A stretch of DNA of 64,000 nt from Centrapalus pauciflorus. Its lineage: Eukaryota > Streptophyta > Magnoliopsida > Asterales > Asteraceae. This document shows, piece after piece, positions 1 to 10,072 of this stretch (positions are counted from its first letter, which is position 1; every line of letters starts with the position of its first letter). The stretch lies in contig JAANYP010000413.1 in assembly GCA_020465985.1 (NCBI GenBank), positions 388,725-452,724 on the forward strand, written 5' to 3'. Below the pieces are notes generated by a model that worked only from the letters and a program-made list of their open reading frames with translations, did not search any database and had not been told where the DNA came from. Position numbers and translations under genes: made by a program.

Positions 1-863
1 TGATGAAACAATTACAGGAGCTACTTGACAAACGCTTTATCCGCCAAAGGTCTTCTCCGTGGGGCGCTCCTGTATTGTTTGTTAAGAAGAAGGATGACAC
101 ATTACGTATGTTCATCGACTAGTGAGAACTCAACAAAGTTACAGTTGAAAACAAATACCCATTGCCCCGAATTGATGATCTCTTCGACCAGTTGCAAGGC
201 GCCAGTTACTTCTCGAATATTGATCTTCGATCGGGATATCATCAGCTCAATGTTCACAATGACGACATTCCTAAAATGGCTTTCTGAACTCGTTACGGAC
301 ACTACGAGTTTCTGGTGATGCCGTTCGGTCTTATGAATGCCCCAGCTGCTTTCATGGATTCTCATGAACAGAGTCTGCTGGCCAATGCTCGACAAATTTG
401 TCATTGTTTTTCATCGATGACATTCTAATATATTCAAAGACCAAAGAGGATCATGCTACACATTTAAGAGAATTACTAGAGTTGCTGCGCAAAGAGCGAC
501 TTTATGCCAAATTCTCAAAATGTGAATTCTGGTTGAGGCAGGTACGTCTCAACATTCCAAGCAAATTTCTTGATCCCTATAGTCACTTGTAAACTCTTTG
601 TTAACTTGTTCCTTCTCAAGGTTCAATTCTGATTCAATTCATGGGGCACGTGATATCTGGCGCTGGTATTGCTGTTGATCCATCAAGGTTGTCTAGAACT
701 AGGAATCACCTCACAATGCCTCTGAGATCCGCAGTTTCTTGGGATTGGCTGGTTACTATCGCCCATCAATGATTTCTCTAAAATAGCCATTCCTCTTACC
801 CAGCTTACTAGAAAGAACGCAACTTTCATTTGGAAGGAGGATCAACAAACGGCTTTTGATGAG
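1..863 (+). pseudogene. G1 reverse transcriptase, broken
   Basis: Reverse transcriptase copies element RNA into DNA inside the virus-like particle. Visible pieces are SPWGAPVLF near 55-80, a stop at 120-122 where the family has IDYREL, the MPFGL block near 318 in altered form, and the catalytic FIDDILIYSK at about 411-440. The palm continues to CEFWLRQ at 541. Open coding then stops and resumes at 632 with a QF-x-GHV-type block, leaving a 90-bp interruption (listed separately). Frameshifts lie near 280-400 and 700-780. Amino acids match G2 well enough to place every piece. The N-terminal part is outside the window. Confidence 0.85.
542..631 (+). other. Relic intron in G1 reverse transcriptase
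   Basis: These 90 bp separate codons for LRQ (ending 541) from those for the following QF-x-GH block (starting 632). They begin with GTACGT, a good plant donor. The last bases are TG where a splice acceptor would have AG, so the site is probably damaged. The position is identical to the 92-bp GT...AG interruption in G2 (29033-29124). Calling it an intron is inference from position, length and ends. Confidence 0.65.
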
Positions 864-1571
864 TTGAAGAAGCTATTGAGTGAAGCACTGGTTTTGTCCC
901 TGCCTGAAGGGAACGGGGATTTCATAGTTTACACTTATGCATCATGCATGGGACTTGGAGCAGTACTGATGCAAAGAGGAAATGTCATAGCATACGCTTC
1001 TATAGAGGTCAAACCACACGAGAAAGACTACTCTACTCATGACCTAGAGCTAACTGCTGTGACATTTGCCTTGAAACTTTGGAGACACTATCTTTACGGG
1101 ACCAAATGTCAACTCTACACTGACCATAAAAGTTTGAAGTACATATTCAGTCAGAAGGACTTGAATATGAGGCAACAAAGGTCTATGGAGCTGATCAAAT
1201 ACTACAATTATGAAATTCTCTACCATCCCGGAAAGGCAAATGTGGTTGCAGATGCCTTAACTAGAAAAGCTTATTGCAAGGCGTACTACTATGCTTTGAC
1301 TTCTACAATGCTGACGTCAACAATCATAGATGATGTAAGGGCAGCTCAATTGCTGGCCTTAAAGGAAGAAAATAACAAGAACGAAGAGGTCAGGATTCAA
1401 TTACCATTAATGCAAGATGATGGAACCGGGATCAAAGGTGTATATTGCAGAACATGGGTTCCTAAGTTTGGGAATATGCGAGAAACAATTTTGGATGAAG
1501 CTCACCAATCAAAATTCTCTATTCACCCTGGAAGCACAAAAATGTACAACGACTTGAAAGCAAATTTCTAG
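864..1571 (+). pseudogene. G1 RNase H and start of integrase
   Basis: RNase H removes the RNA strand during reverse transcription. The reading frame shows the family blocks GAVLMQRGNVIAYAS, TDHKSLKYIFSQKDLNM and YHPGKANVVADALTRK. The usual YSDAS has become YTYAS, losing the first catalytic aspartate. The zinc-binding start of integrase follows (HQSKFSIHPGS gives the two histidines). The frame ends at 1569-1571, where TAG replaces one of the two tryptophans of the WWPG motif; TGG to TAG is the change expected from deamination of methylated cytosine on the other strand. Confidence 0.85.
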
Positions 1572-2311
1572 TGGCCAGGATTGAAAAAAAGATGTCGGTC
1601 ATACGTGGAGAAGTGCAGAACATGCAGATTGGTCAAAGCTGAACTCCAACAACCCTATGGTAGTATGCAACCTCTTCCCATCCCTGAATGGAAGTGGGAT
1701 CATATTACTATAGACTTCATAACCAAGTTACCCAAAACTCGTCGTCAACATGATTCCATTTGGGTCATTGTTGATCGACTAACCAAATCTGCTCACTTCA
1801 TACCTGTCAAGAAAACCTATTCTCTGGATCGTCTTGCTCAAATCTACATGAACGAAATCGTCACAAGGCATGGTGTTCCGAAATCTATTGTCTCTGACCG
1901 AGATAAGATTCACTTCAAACTTTTGGGCTGCTCTGCAAAACGATCTTAGTACTCGTATCGCCATGAGTACTGCATAGACCCCAGTCTAACAGACAGAGTG
2001 AAAGAACAATTCTTACTTTAGAAGACATGCTGAGAGTTTGTGTCATGGATTTGGGTGGTAACTGGGATGATCACGTTCCACTTGCTGAATTTTCATACAA
2101 CAATAGTTATCACTCAACAATTAAAATGGCACCGTTTGAATTCCTGTACGGAAGGATGTGTAGGACTCTAACTTGTTGGAGGGAAATAGGAGAAATTCCT
2201 ATCGCCGGGCCAGCTCTACTCCAAGAAACCAGCGAAACGATCCATCTCATTCGTCAATACATGAAAACGGTGCAAGATCGACAAAAGAACTATCATGATC
2301 GCCGTCACTAA
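1572..2311 (+). pseudogene. G1 integrase, broken
   Basis: Integrase inserts the cDNA into the host chromosome. The zinc-finger cysteines (KCRTCRLVKAE) are present, followed by the catalytic core beginning WKWDHITIDFITKLP and the second aspartate in VSDRD near 1890-1905. A frameshift at about 1905-1950 and a lost segment at about 1960-2000 destroy the stretch leading to the catalytic glutamate; QTE-like remnants precede RTILTLEDML. The frame resumes at 2027 and runs through SYNNSYHSTIKMAPFE, typical of this clade. Not functional. Confidence 0.85.
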
Positions 2312-2334
2312 TCAATAGAGTAACAAAAGGATGA

Positions 2335-2745
2335 TTGGGTGTAGTTGATGGTATCTCCAATGAAAGGTGTCACAAGATTGTTAAGCAGGGAGAGCTATCT
2401 CATCGATTTGTAGGACCCTTCCGGATACTTGAGAAAGTTGGGAATCAGTCCCATCTCTTGGACTTGCCGGAAGAATTATCAGGAGTTCACACAGTCTTCC
2501 ATGTGGGGTATTTAAGAAAGAGTCTGGTGCCCGAGAGGGAACCATGGACTGATCATGCTGAGATACAAGTGGTTGAACGGCTATGGTTTGTGGAAGAACC
2601 GGAGTGCATACTGGAAACAAAAATCAAGAAACTCCGCAACAAAGAAATCAAGATGGTGTTGGTCAAATGGAAGCATCATAGGGGAGCTAATCTCACTTGG
2701 GAGTCTGAAGAGGACATGAAGACCAAGTACGCAAGTCTGTTTTAG
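2335..2745 (+). pseudogene. G1 integrase C-terminus with chromodomain
   Basis: This is the end of pol. It has the integrase tail (HRFVGPFRILEKVG, FHVGYLRKSLV) and a C-terminal chromodomain-like block (VLVKWKHHRGANLTWESE) ending at a stop 48 bp before the 3' LTR. In chromoviruses this module is thought to steer integration to marked chromatin. The frame is open here, but the sequence just upstream (2311-2335) is shifted. The match to the same part of G2 (31090-31266) is plain by eye. Confidence 0.85.
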
Positions 2746-3728
2746 CGCAACATGACTTCGCGGATGAAGTATAGGCGTGGTGGAGCCCATGCTGTAACAT
2801 CCCTACTTTTAAGAACATGTAATTTACAATTAAGACTCAATTAGTATATTAATTGAATTATTGTTTCAATTTATGCAGATTCCGTTCACAATTTAAAAAT
2901 GAAAAACAATGAGCAGAAATCATCATCGTAGTTTTTCAAGCAAGCAAACAACAAGGAACCACCATCGGTAGAATAAATAACAATCATCGATCGAAATATT
3001 TTAAAAATAGGAATGATGATGAGAAATCATCATTGTTGTTTTCTGAGCAACCATAACCATGAGAAACCGGTTCAGATATTTGAAATAGTGTAAATAAGAA
3101 AAATACGAAGTTGAGGGGTGTAATGTGCAAATAAGGCAAATCACAAATAAAAAGGGAATAAATGCTCATTTAAGCAATTTCACTCTCTCTCTCTACTCTC
3201 ACGTATACTCTTTTCTCTCCCTAGGAAACCCACGGTTTCTCTCCATTTACAAACCAAGAACACATAAATATTGGAAATCAAGTGTCGAAAAATATGATTT
3301 AATTTCCCAATACGGATCTAAAGTTGCTGCAAACAACAAATCAGGGTAATGTTTGCTTAAATTTATAAATTTGTGAAGTTTTGTGTTCAGTTTTGTGATG
3401 AACCGAATCAGAGACTATGACTATGGATCTTATTGCATGTTGTCTATTCTGTTGGATTAGTTTAAATCGAGTACTAGAGATGTTACATACCAAATTTCAG
3501 CTCCTGATTCGAACTATAAGTATGATTTTGGAAATCAAGTGTGTGTTTTAGTGTGTGTTCTTCGACAGTGAAGAAAATGGACTGATTTTGGTATAATTAT
3601 GTCACGTTCATGTTATAAAGTGTTAAAAGAGTACAAATAAGTTCATATCAGTAGTTTTCAGTCAAAAAATATGCATAAATTGACCAAAGTCAAATCTAGA
3701 AAATAGCAGAAATTGTATAAGTGTAAAA

Positions 3729-3995
3729 TTCGGATCTGATGAACATATCTCGGATCATCAGAATTTCGGATCACATGTACTTTAGATCATGCGAAGTTCG
3801 GATGAAGTAAATTTCGGATGGAAACTTCAAAATTTTACAAATCGTAGACACGAATTTCGGGTGAGGATACACCCGAATTTCGGAACAAAGTGTCATCCAA
3901 ATTTTGGATGGAATACTGCTCAAATATTACTGAGTACTGGATTTCGGACCACCCGTATTTCGGGTGCATCCGAATTCGGTTGTGATCTGAATTTC
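3729..3995. repeat. TCGGAT / CCGAATTCGG motif array in G1 LTR
   Basis: About a dozen degenerate copies of TTCGGAT or its reverse complement at irregular 12-40 bp spacing, ending in a head-to-head ATCCGAATTCGG near 3968. The same motif family is in the G2 LTRs and in two places in copia CC. Confidence 0.7.
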
Positions 3996-4040
3996 AGGCC
4001 ATTTCAACTTAAGTTTCAAAATTCAGATTTTAAGCAGAAA

Positions 4041-4045
4041 CTAAC
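4041..4045. repeat. Target-site duplication of copia CA, left copy
   Basis: CTAAC directly precedes the TGTAATTCCC LTR end at 4046. The identical CTAAC follows the other LTR end at 38427-38431. It marks the insertion of CA into the G1 LTR. Confidence 0.9.
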
Positions 4046-4400
4046 TGTAATTCCCATATAGAAGCATTCATTCAATCATACATTCACAAGATCAATAACA
4101 TAATAAGCATGAAGAACACTATGAATATAATGAAGAACAATATGAATATTCAAGTTTAGATAAACCTTAAATGCTTTCCAATTTCACGTACGTACAAATG
4201 CTTTCAACAACTGAAATATGAAACCTAAACAAACTATTTATAAGAAAACAAATGGATCTAAAATATCCATACCCATGGGTTGACCTTTTGGTCTATTAAC
4301 CCATTTACACAGAACTTTGAAACCTTACAAAATGAACACAAAACTATGTTTCATTTATTACAATATAGACCCTAGAACTATCACAACTCTAGATCTAACA
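4046..4400 (-). repeat. CA 3' LTR
   Basis: On the plus strand it starts TGTAATTCCCATATAG and ends AGATCTAACA. It matches 38073-38426 with about 16 differences and one 1-bp gap. Because the element is reversed, this left copy is the 3' LTR; the polypurine tract lies beside it at 4401-4412. Confidence 0.92.
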
Positions 4401-4412
4401 TTCTCTCCCTTT
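4401..4412 (-). other. CA polypurine tract
   Basis: On the minus strand this reads AAAGGGAGAGAA, directly before the 3' LTR, where plus-strand DNA synthesis is primed. Confidence 0.75.
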
Positions 4413-5266
4413 GTGATTAGCTTTCAGATCTTGGTTTCAAGTTGTTGATCAGCTTCCTTTGGTCAAAATATCGGTCAAGGCGTCTGACAGTCATCCTATA
4501 CTCCAACTTGCCTCGAACATCCTGTTGGAAGTCTTCGACACCTTGAACTACGACTTTAAGTTCCCAGATTTTGTCCTGAGCTTTAATGCTTCCTTAAGAT
4601 TGTCGATTCTGATCATAAGCATTAATTTTACCATGTACAGAGTCCCGTCACAATATTTATCTAATTCATCTCTTCTCATCAGCGCTTTCTTCCTTTGCGA
4701 ATTCAGATATACTACACCGACCGTTGGCGATGTAAGAATTCTTGAAACTGAAAAACATTCAAGGCCTGGAGTATCCTGATTTGGTGCAAGCAGATTCACT
4801 TTTCTTTGTCTTGCTTCTAACGCCATTTGGAAATCGAATATGATAGACAGTGTAAGATTTCGGCGCTGAAAATTTATGATACATCGTTCAGGTGAACTGG
4901 ATCTCTGCTCTTGTTGTGTAGCAGATGTTGATATAAGAACTCAAGATCCTACAAAAACAAGTTAGGAAAATCTGCCTCGGAGAATGTAGACATTGTTCGG
5001 TCTTCCCGTTTAACTTCAAAAATAGGTTAGAATATGCTTAAGAACTTGTCGAACTTTATCTTTAACACTTTGACGATAGGAGACCGACTTCTAACAGATT
5101 CTTTACTTTTCCTTAGAGACCCAATCAATGCAACAGGCACCGATCTGTCTCTTTGTTCCATTCCTTCAACTAACCAAATTAAATATGCTCTAACGGTCTT
5201 TAGCTCACGAACGAACATCTTCATATTCTTCTCTTCCATGTATGGGCTTCTTACCCTTCGCTTCAC
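4413..5266 (-). pseudogene. CA accessory ORF, C-terminal part
   Basis: The end of the third ORF, broken into several frames (5266-5027 and 4826-4548 are the longest) and running to within about 100 bp of the PPT. The 4826-4548 piece contains GVVYLNSQRKKALMRRDEL followed by YCDGT, which lines up with GVIFLNQKGYKRFMRFEDL and YSDDT in the accessory ORF of CC (about 55790-55860). This shared block shows that the two ends are homologous. Its function is unknown; I see no enzyme motif or membrane segment. Confidence 0.7.
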
Positions 5267-5302
5267 CCAGTCAATGGTTTTGGCAGTTAGTCTTTCAATG
5301 TG

Positions 5303-6800
5303 TCATTCTTCTCGGCTTTTAGAATAACTAGCACATCCAGACGTTCCCGCTTGCAACCTTGTGATCTCTTTCAGTACATTTGGGGCAGCAGAGGTAAGAG
5401 GTGGCACATCTGAACACTCTTGGAAGATCGGAAATACTCTCGTAGATTCTGCCGGCTCGAAAGATTGATCAGGGATAACAGGAATGACCAATGGGCTTTT
5501 GGAGGCAGGTTGAACTGATGGAGTTGGAGTTGGAGATGGAATAGGCGATGGCACTTGGACTGGAGACGTAGAAGGCGATGGTAATACTGGATCATCAGAA
5601 GGGAGCTCTAAATCAAATTCTTGTGGTTCAACCCCTTTCTTCACCGGCATATTCTATGCGTAAAGACTCCTTCAGCTGAACTTCTTTGGCTTCCTGTTCC
5701 TCTTCATCGGATTCAATTATGATAACTTCAATAGGGTCGAATATCCTCAAAGGAATGACAATTAATATATCTTCTTAATGCATGAATTCATTGAAGTTTT
5801 CAGGTTCCTCCCAGATGACAAGGGGTAGATGAGCTCCTGAGATAGATTCATCAAGGGACTCATCTTGGAGTTCTGTTTCTATTTGTCGGGGCCCGACTTG
5901 ATGAAAAGGAGTAGCTTGCTTTGGACTTGGTGGAGCTGATTCTTCGAATATCATCGGAGCTTTGGCAACGACTCTGGCCCTTTTCTCCCCCTCATGGTGA
6001 TCAGGATACTCCTGATCATCATGCTTTTGTTTGGTACCCTGGGCTGCTACTTGACATGATTCAACAATAACTTTTAGTCCCTCGCCCATTTGAGTAACCA
6101 AGGGGTTCGCTGTGGTAGAAAATGATGAGCTGGAGGCTTCGTTGTTTAATATCTCTAGCAGCAAGGCGTTTGTGGATGATAGATTTGATGAAGCTTTAAG
6201 TAGCGAATGGAATGTGCGTTTGGCTTTCTTCAAGGGTGGTGCTTGTGGAACAACCGGTTGCTGAGTCATAAAGGTGAACATGTCACTTAATTGTTGGGAC
6301 ATGAGCACCTTAAAGTCAGGGAACTCGGTTTTGGACACAGAGTCCGGGTATAACCCGGGGCCACTTAGGCTCTCCCTTTGCATCTCGAGAGTCTCCGAAG
6401 AGGTCCCTTGATGGCCTGTGCTCATGGATGGCATTGAGGTGGCCATGACAGGACTTCCACTCATCATTGCAGGCATACTTTCAGTACGCACAGCTCCAAG
6501 TGTTCCGACAACACCACTCAGGCGTTGTGTTTGGATTGACTCGAGTGTCTTAGTCAAGGATTGTTCAATATCAAGGGGTTCTAGACTCGATTGTGCAGGA
6601 ATTGATGGCGGCGACTGGGGCTGTTGTCGTCCTTGTTCAATATCCGCGGACTCCAAATGAGCCGCAGATAAATTATGTGCTAAATCCCCGTTAGAATGTG
6701 AAACACCGGCTTGTTGAGAAACCGGTGGGTGGCTGGGTGGGCTTTGTGCTTGCACCACTGGGCTAGTGTCATCTATTTCAATATTGGCTACCCAACACAT
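5303..6800 (-). pseudogene. CA accessory ORF, low-complexity middle part
   Basis: Two frames (6800-5775 and 5650-5303) rich in Pro, Ser, Gln and Thr. The longer contains a basic PLKKAKRTF and then KHDDQEYPDHHEGEKRARV followed by PMI. The latter matches KHDDRDDLDRHEGEKRRKV plus PMI in CC (about 54430-54510). The shorter is a Pro-Ser-Thr run like the CC segment near 54770-54910. The basic patches could be nuclear-localisation signals. It looks like a disordered linker between conserved ends. I considered a host gene, but position and CC similarity assign it to CA. Confidence 0.7.
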
Positions 6801-7071
6801 GAGCGCCAGTAGCAGCTGAGGTGGCTCGGCTTAAATCTGGCTGGTAATCCCTCAGAATTCTCCTAACTCCCCCTCGACTCTTGATATATTCTCACATAGC
6901 AGCGAGAGAGCGCATTGGAGGACGGGCGGAGGAGTGACATCATCATCATCGTCATTACTATCATTTTTGTTGTCATCATCAGGAGAGGGAATATTCAGGG
7001 GTTAAAGATGAGCAGTATGAGTCTCGTCACTTTCCATATCTCCTGCTTCTTCATTCTCAGGCTCTCCACCC

Positions 7072-8178
7072 TCATTTCCCCTCTCGTTTACATTTTCTCT
7101 CTGCGCTCCCCCTAGACCTATCAACCCTCAGGGGTTGCTCCTTGGGCAGGCGCAGCCGGTCCTTGCTGTGGCATTGTAGCTTCTCTCTCTCGATATTGCC
7201 TAATAGCGTGAGAATCTTGATCTGCATAGGCGAGCAGCTCTTCAGGTAGTGGCATGACTTGAATATCCGGAGAGAGATCGGATCGTGAAAATATTTGATT
7301 TGGAAATCTCGTATTGCGATTTCGTGATCTCTGTGACGGATGTCTAGAATTTGGGTCATGCAATGAGAGATGATGAGCTGAAGGAATCGCTGAACCGGGG
7401 GGAATTTTCTTGCGCGTTTGGTTCCTTTAGCCTGGATAACTTCTATTAGTTCGTTCCATAGGGTCCAGGCGTAGTTGTGGTGGCGAGTGTAGGCCATGCT
7501 GTGAAAGATCCGCAGAGTTCGGAGACTTGCGCGATCGGCTGCGGAAGCTTTGACGGTGAGACAATGGTCAAGTATGGAGTACATGTAATACCAGTGCCCC
7601 GGGAGCTTTCGTCGGAAGAATTCAGAGACTTTAGTGAAGTTGCCATAGTAACCCAGCTACACGATTTCGCTGCAAATTTGTTCCTCTGGCAAATCGTCAT
7701 CAAAGATATGGCGACCAGGAAAATCACGTCGGCGAGGGAGACGGAGAATGCGGTAAAATTTGGGAAATGGGATATCTATGGTGTGGTCCTCAATATCACC
7801 AGTGATACGGATGTTGTCGGGTACAAGGTGATAGGTGAGGGTATGCCAGAATTGCTGGACATAAACTTGTGGTGGACGTGGGTGGGGACGGCTGGTTAAG
7901 GCATAGGCGATTCAATGTCCTATTAAAATTTCTTCAACGACCCGGTTGGATAGTTTGATGGCAGGGTCTTCCTCAAATTCATGGAGAAATGCTGTGTCTA
8001 GGAGGAAATTTTTTGGTTTGATGGTTAGCCACATTTGTCTGGGGAATATGCGTTCTGAAGGTCGAGGTGGAAGGGCTACTGATCTGGATGTGATTTCGTC
8101 ATTTGAGTTTTGGTTGGGGTTTTGGTGTTGGGGGCTCGGGTCGGGTACATTTTCTCTAGATTGGGAACGAGACGCCAT
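7072..8178 (-). pseudogene. CA accessory ORF, conserved N-terminal domain
   Basis: It starts at the minus-strand ATG ending at 8178, five bases after a good splice acceptor. The first 88 codons stop at 7912. Homology continues in another frame (VQQFWHTLTYH near 7850, an LRLP block, LGYYGNF near 7640) and then in 7584-7072 (GHWYYMYSILDHCLTVKAS). CC and CB show the same order: QFW, then L-x-LP or LHLQ, then GY-x-G, then a W-x-x-L/Y block with CL or CI and K. Nothing identifies a biochemical activity. At least one frameshift and one stop break it. Confidence 0.75.
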
Positions 8179-8183
8179 TGTAC

Positions 8184-9214
8184 CTGTCAGAGGGTTTGAA
8201 AGTCAGATATGTATTATTAAGGAATATACGACTTGTTCAGGAGTGTTTCTTGTTTTGGGCGTTTGATAGAATTAAACTGATTTGTTAAAGGGCTTCTACA
8301 GAAGACTTCTCGGTAAGAAAAGTCCATCTGTAGAACCAAAGTCTACAAGACCAGTCTCAACTCAGAGTAATTCACAAGAAACAACTTTAAAACATGATTT
8401 GAAACCCTTGAACAAGTGAACTTTCAAGTGAGCTCAACACTTTTGAAATACCGGACTTAAAATTTTTTTTAACAAAACCTCCGAATGTGGTGTCATCCGA
8501 GAGTTGCAACTCTCGGATGAAGCTATGAGTGAAAGTTAGGTTTTGAAAAATAATTTCTAAGTCTAGATGAACCCCAACCTGCGGTTGAGGTGTTATCTGC
8601 AAGTTGGAACTTGCGGATGTATCTTTGATCGCAGGTATGACTTAGATGAATTTCAGAGGCTAAAACACATGAAGGGATCCTGCAGATAGAGTTATATCCA
8701 CGACTTATGACTCGCGGATAATACTATGCCCCCGTGTTTAACTTTAGTGAATTTGGAGCATTTAGTTTATGTTTGTGTGGATGGTGACTTATCCGCAAGT
8801 TTGAACTTGCGGAGAAGGCATCAATAGCCTTTTTAACTTAGATAAATTTTCACTTACCATGCGGATGTAGTATTATCCGCGAGTTGCAACACGTGGATGA
8901 TACTAGTGTCACACGATTTCCTTAGAAAAATTTATTTAAATTTGCGAGTGACAGTTGCTCCGCGAGTTGAAACATGCGGACAATGCATTACTAGCATGTT
9001 TCACTTAGGACTTGTGTAAACTTTTGAAATCCCACAAACAACTTTCATATATGCTCATTTCGATCAAAAAGCTATTTTTATCAAAACCTTTTGGGTTTCT
9101 TATTCACGAAGAAAACTTCCATTTCAGTCTATAAAACCTTTTTAAAACCCGGTTGAGTGCATAAATTTCAAAGTAAATAGGTGATAAATGTATAAAAACA
9201 CAATGTGTACTCAC
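8184..9214 (-). other. Candidate leader intron of the CA accessory ORF
   Basis: On the minus strand the donor is ATCAAA|GTGAGTAC (GT at 9214-9213) and the acceptor is CCCTCTGACAG|GTACAATG (AG at 8185-8184), so the intron would end five bases before the accessory ATG. Its 1031 bp contain the whole palindrome array 8495-8981. CC has the same arrangement at 51494-52588 (1095 bp). This is inference from splice-site quality and the parallel; no transcript was seen. Confidence 0.55.
8495..8981. repeat. CA palindrome array 2, upstream of the accessory ORF
   Basis: Six copies of a 24-bp inverted repeat start at about 8495, 8595, 8696, 8791, 8875 and 8958, spaced 83-101 bp. The first is a perfect palindrome: ATCCGAGAGTTG followed by its exact reverse complement. 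Others use the variant half ATCCGCAAGTT and carry a few mismatches. The spacers share weak similarity (an ACTTAGATGAATTT-like string), so the unit is an old tandem repeat with a better-kept palindromic core. The same motif recurs six times at 37401-37745. Confidence 0.85.
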
Positions 9215-9440
9215 TTTGATGCACGAAAAAGCTTTAAAAACACTTTAGAATCTTGAATGATTGATGAAACAATTGACACCTTTTGTTGTGTGTGTTCTTG
9301 AAGTGTAGATGATGAAGATGAAGAACGAAGAAGAACGAAGAAGAAGAGAGAAATGAAAGTTTGTTGGTTTTTATGGACTTGAAAAACCGGTTCCCCCCAA
9401 ACCCGATTTGGGGAACCCGACTCATGCCAAAAAAAGTATC
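9215..9440 (-). promoter_or_regulatory. Possible internal promoter and leader exon of the CA accessory ORF
   Basis: On the minus strand a G- and C-rich stretch (near 9385-9425) is followed by CATAAAAACC (9375-9366), a TATA-like site, then by a CT-rich run of TTCTTCTTCG type and a donor at 9214. The CC counterpart has TTTAAAAA at 51312-51319, a CT-rich leader and a donor at 51494. The TATA-to-donor distance is about 155 bp here and about 180 bp in CC. Suggestive only. Confidence 0.4.
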
Positions 9441-10067
9441 TAATCTGAAAAATATCTTAATTATTTAATAATTAAAATTAAAGTGAGATCAAATAAGGAA
9501 TAATAAAAGGAAATAAGAAAAAATAAGTAAAATGGAAATAATATCTTTTCGTATTTTCTATTTAGTTTGGACTAGCACAAAAAAATAAAAAATAAAAAAT
9601 GAACATAAAAAAAAAGTAAAATATTCTTGGGTTTTCTTTAAAAGAAACTTACATAAAAATAAATACACAAAGATAAAATATTTTTGGATTCTTAATAAAT
9701 AATAAACTTAAAGAAATAAACACACTGACTAAAAATAAGCACAGAAAAGAAAATGTTTTTGGATTTTCTCAAATAAATAATGACTTACGAAATTAAAAAA
9801 AAATTACTCAATAAAGTTAAAATTACACCAACTAGCAACATATATTCTCCCCTTCCGAGTGTGCATAAATGATAATTTAAAACACTCGGATACTTATCTG
9901 GTTTCCTCCCGATAAAGCGTGACATTAAAATGAAATTAACACAACGATTAGAATAAAATAAAATAAACACATAACATAATTTATTAGAAAATGTAACATT
10001 AGTGAAAAGAAAGTTCGTCTTTCGACAAGGCAGATAAACTTTTTAGAAATATTTCATTTTTAAATTA
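9441..10067 (-). other. CA noncoding gap between pol and accessory unit
   Basis: Very AT-rich. Positions 9616-9795 contain about three degenerate copies of a roughly 80-bp unit marked by ATATTCTTGGGTTTTC or TTTTTGGATT. A polypurine tract (minus strand) lies at 9845-9856. No ORF of substance. Confidence 0.6.
9845..9856 (-). other. Internal polypurine tract after CA pol
   Basis: The minus strand reads GGAAGGGGAGAA, about 215 bases after the pol stop once CB is removed. CB (17389-17400) and CC (50867-50875) have equivalent tracts after pol. Confidence 0.55.
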
Positions 10068-10072
10068 AATTA
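10068..10072. repeat. Target-site duplication of copia CB, left copy
   Basis: AATTA directly precedes the CB LTR start (TGTTAGG at 10073). The same AATTA follows the CB 3' LTR at 21210-21214 and also follows the first LTR copy at 10729. Confidence 0.9.

Larger units (their letters stand above)
1..4045 (+). mobile_element. Ty3/gypsy element G1, left part (pol remnant and first part of 3' LTR)
   Basis: This is the right half of a chromodomain-type (Tekay-like) Ty3/gypsy element; its 5' LTR and gag lie beyond the left edge. Pol remnants run in the order RT, RNase H, integrase, chromodomain, followed by a 3' LTR starting at 2793. The LTR is broken at 4045 by copia CA and resumes at 38432. Domain order and motifs follow G2 closely, but G1 has many stops and frameshifts, so it is an old, dead copy of a related family. 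Confidence 0.9.
2793..4045 (+). repeat. G1 3' LTR, first part
   Basis: It starts TGTAACATCCCTAC, directly after a purine-rich GTGGTGGAGCCCA resembling the G2 pre-LTR sequence. It has a CT-rich stretch at 3181-3225, as in the early part of the G2 LTR. Bases 3729-3995 hold an array of short TTCGGAT and CCGAATTCGG copies. It is interrupted after 4045 by copia CA, with CTAAC (4041-4045) duplicated at 38427-38431, and continues at 38432. Confidence 0.85.

Noticed and set aside
5775..6800. A 341-codon proline/glutamine-rich frame as a possible host gene
   Set aside because: It lies between the CA RNase H and 3' LTR, is in the CA sense orientation, and shares the HEGEKR block with the CC accessory ORF.
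7477..8266. Plus-strand frames of 140 and 106 codons
   Set aside because: They are shadows of the CA accessory ORF, which reads on the minus strand and has cross-family conservation.
8495..8981. CRISPR-like array (24-bp repeats at 83-101 bp spacing)
   Set aside because: Repeats are degenerate palindromes, spacers resemble each other, and the array sits inside a plant retrotransposon with a second copy upstream of gag.
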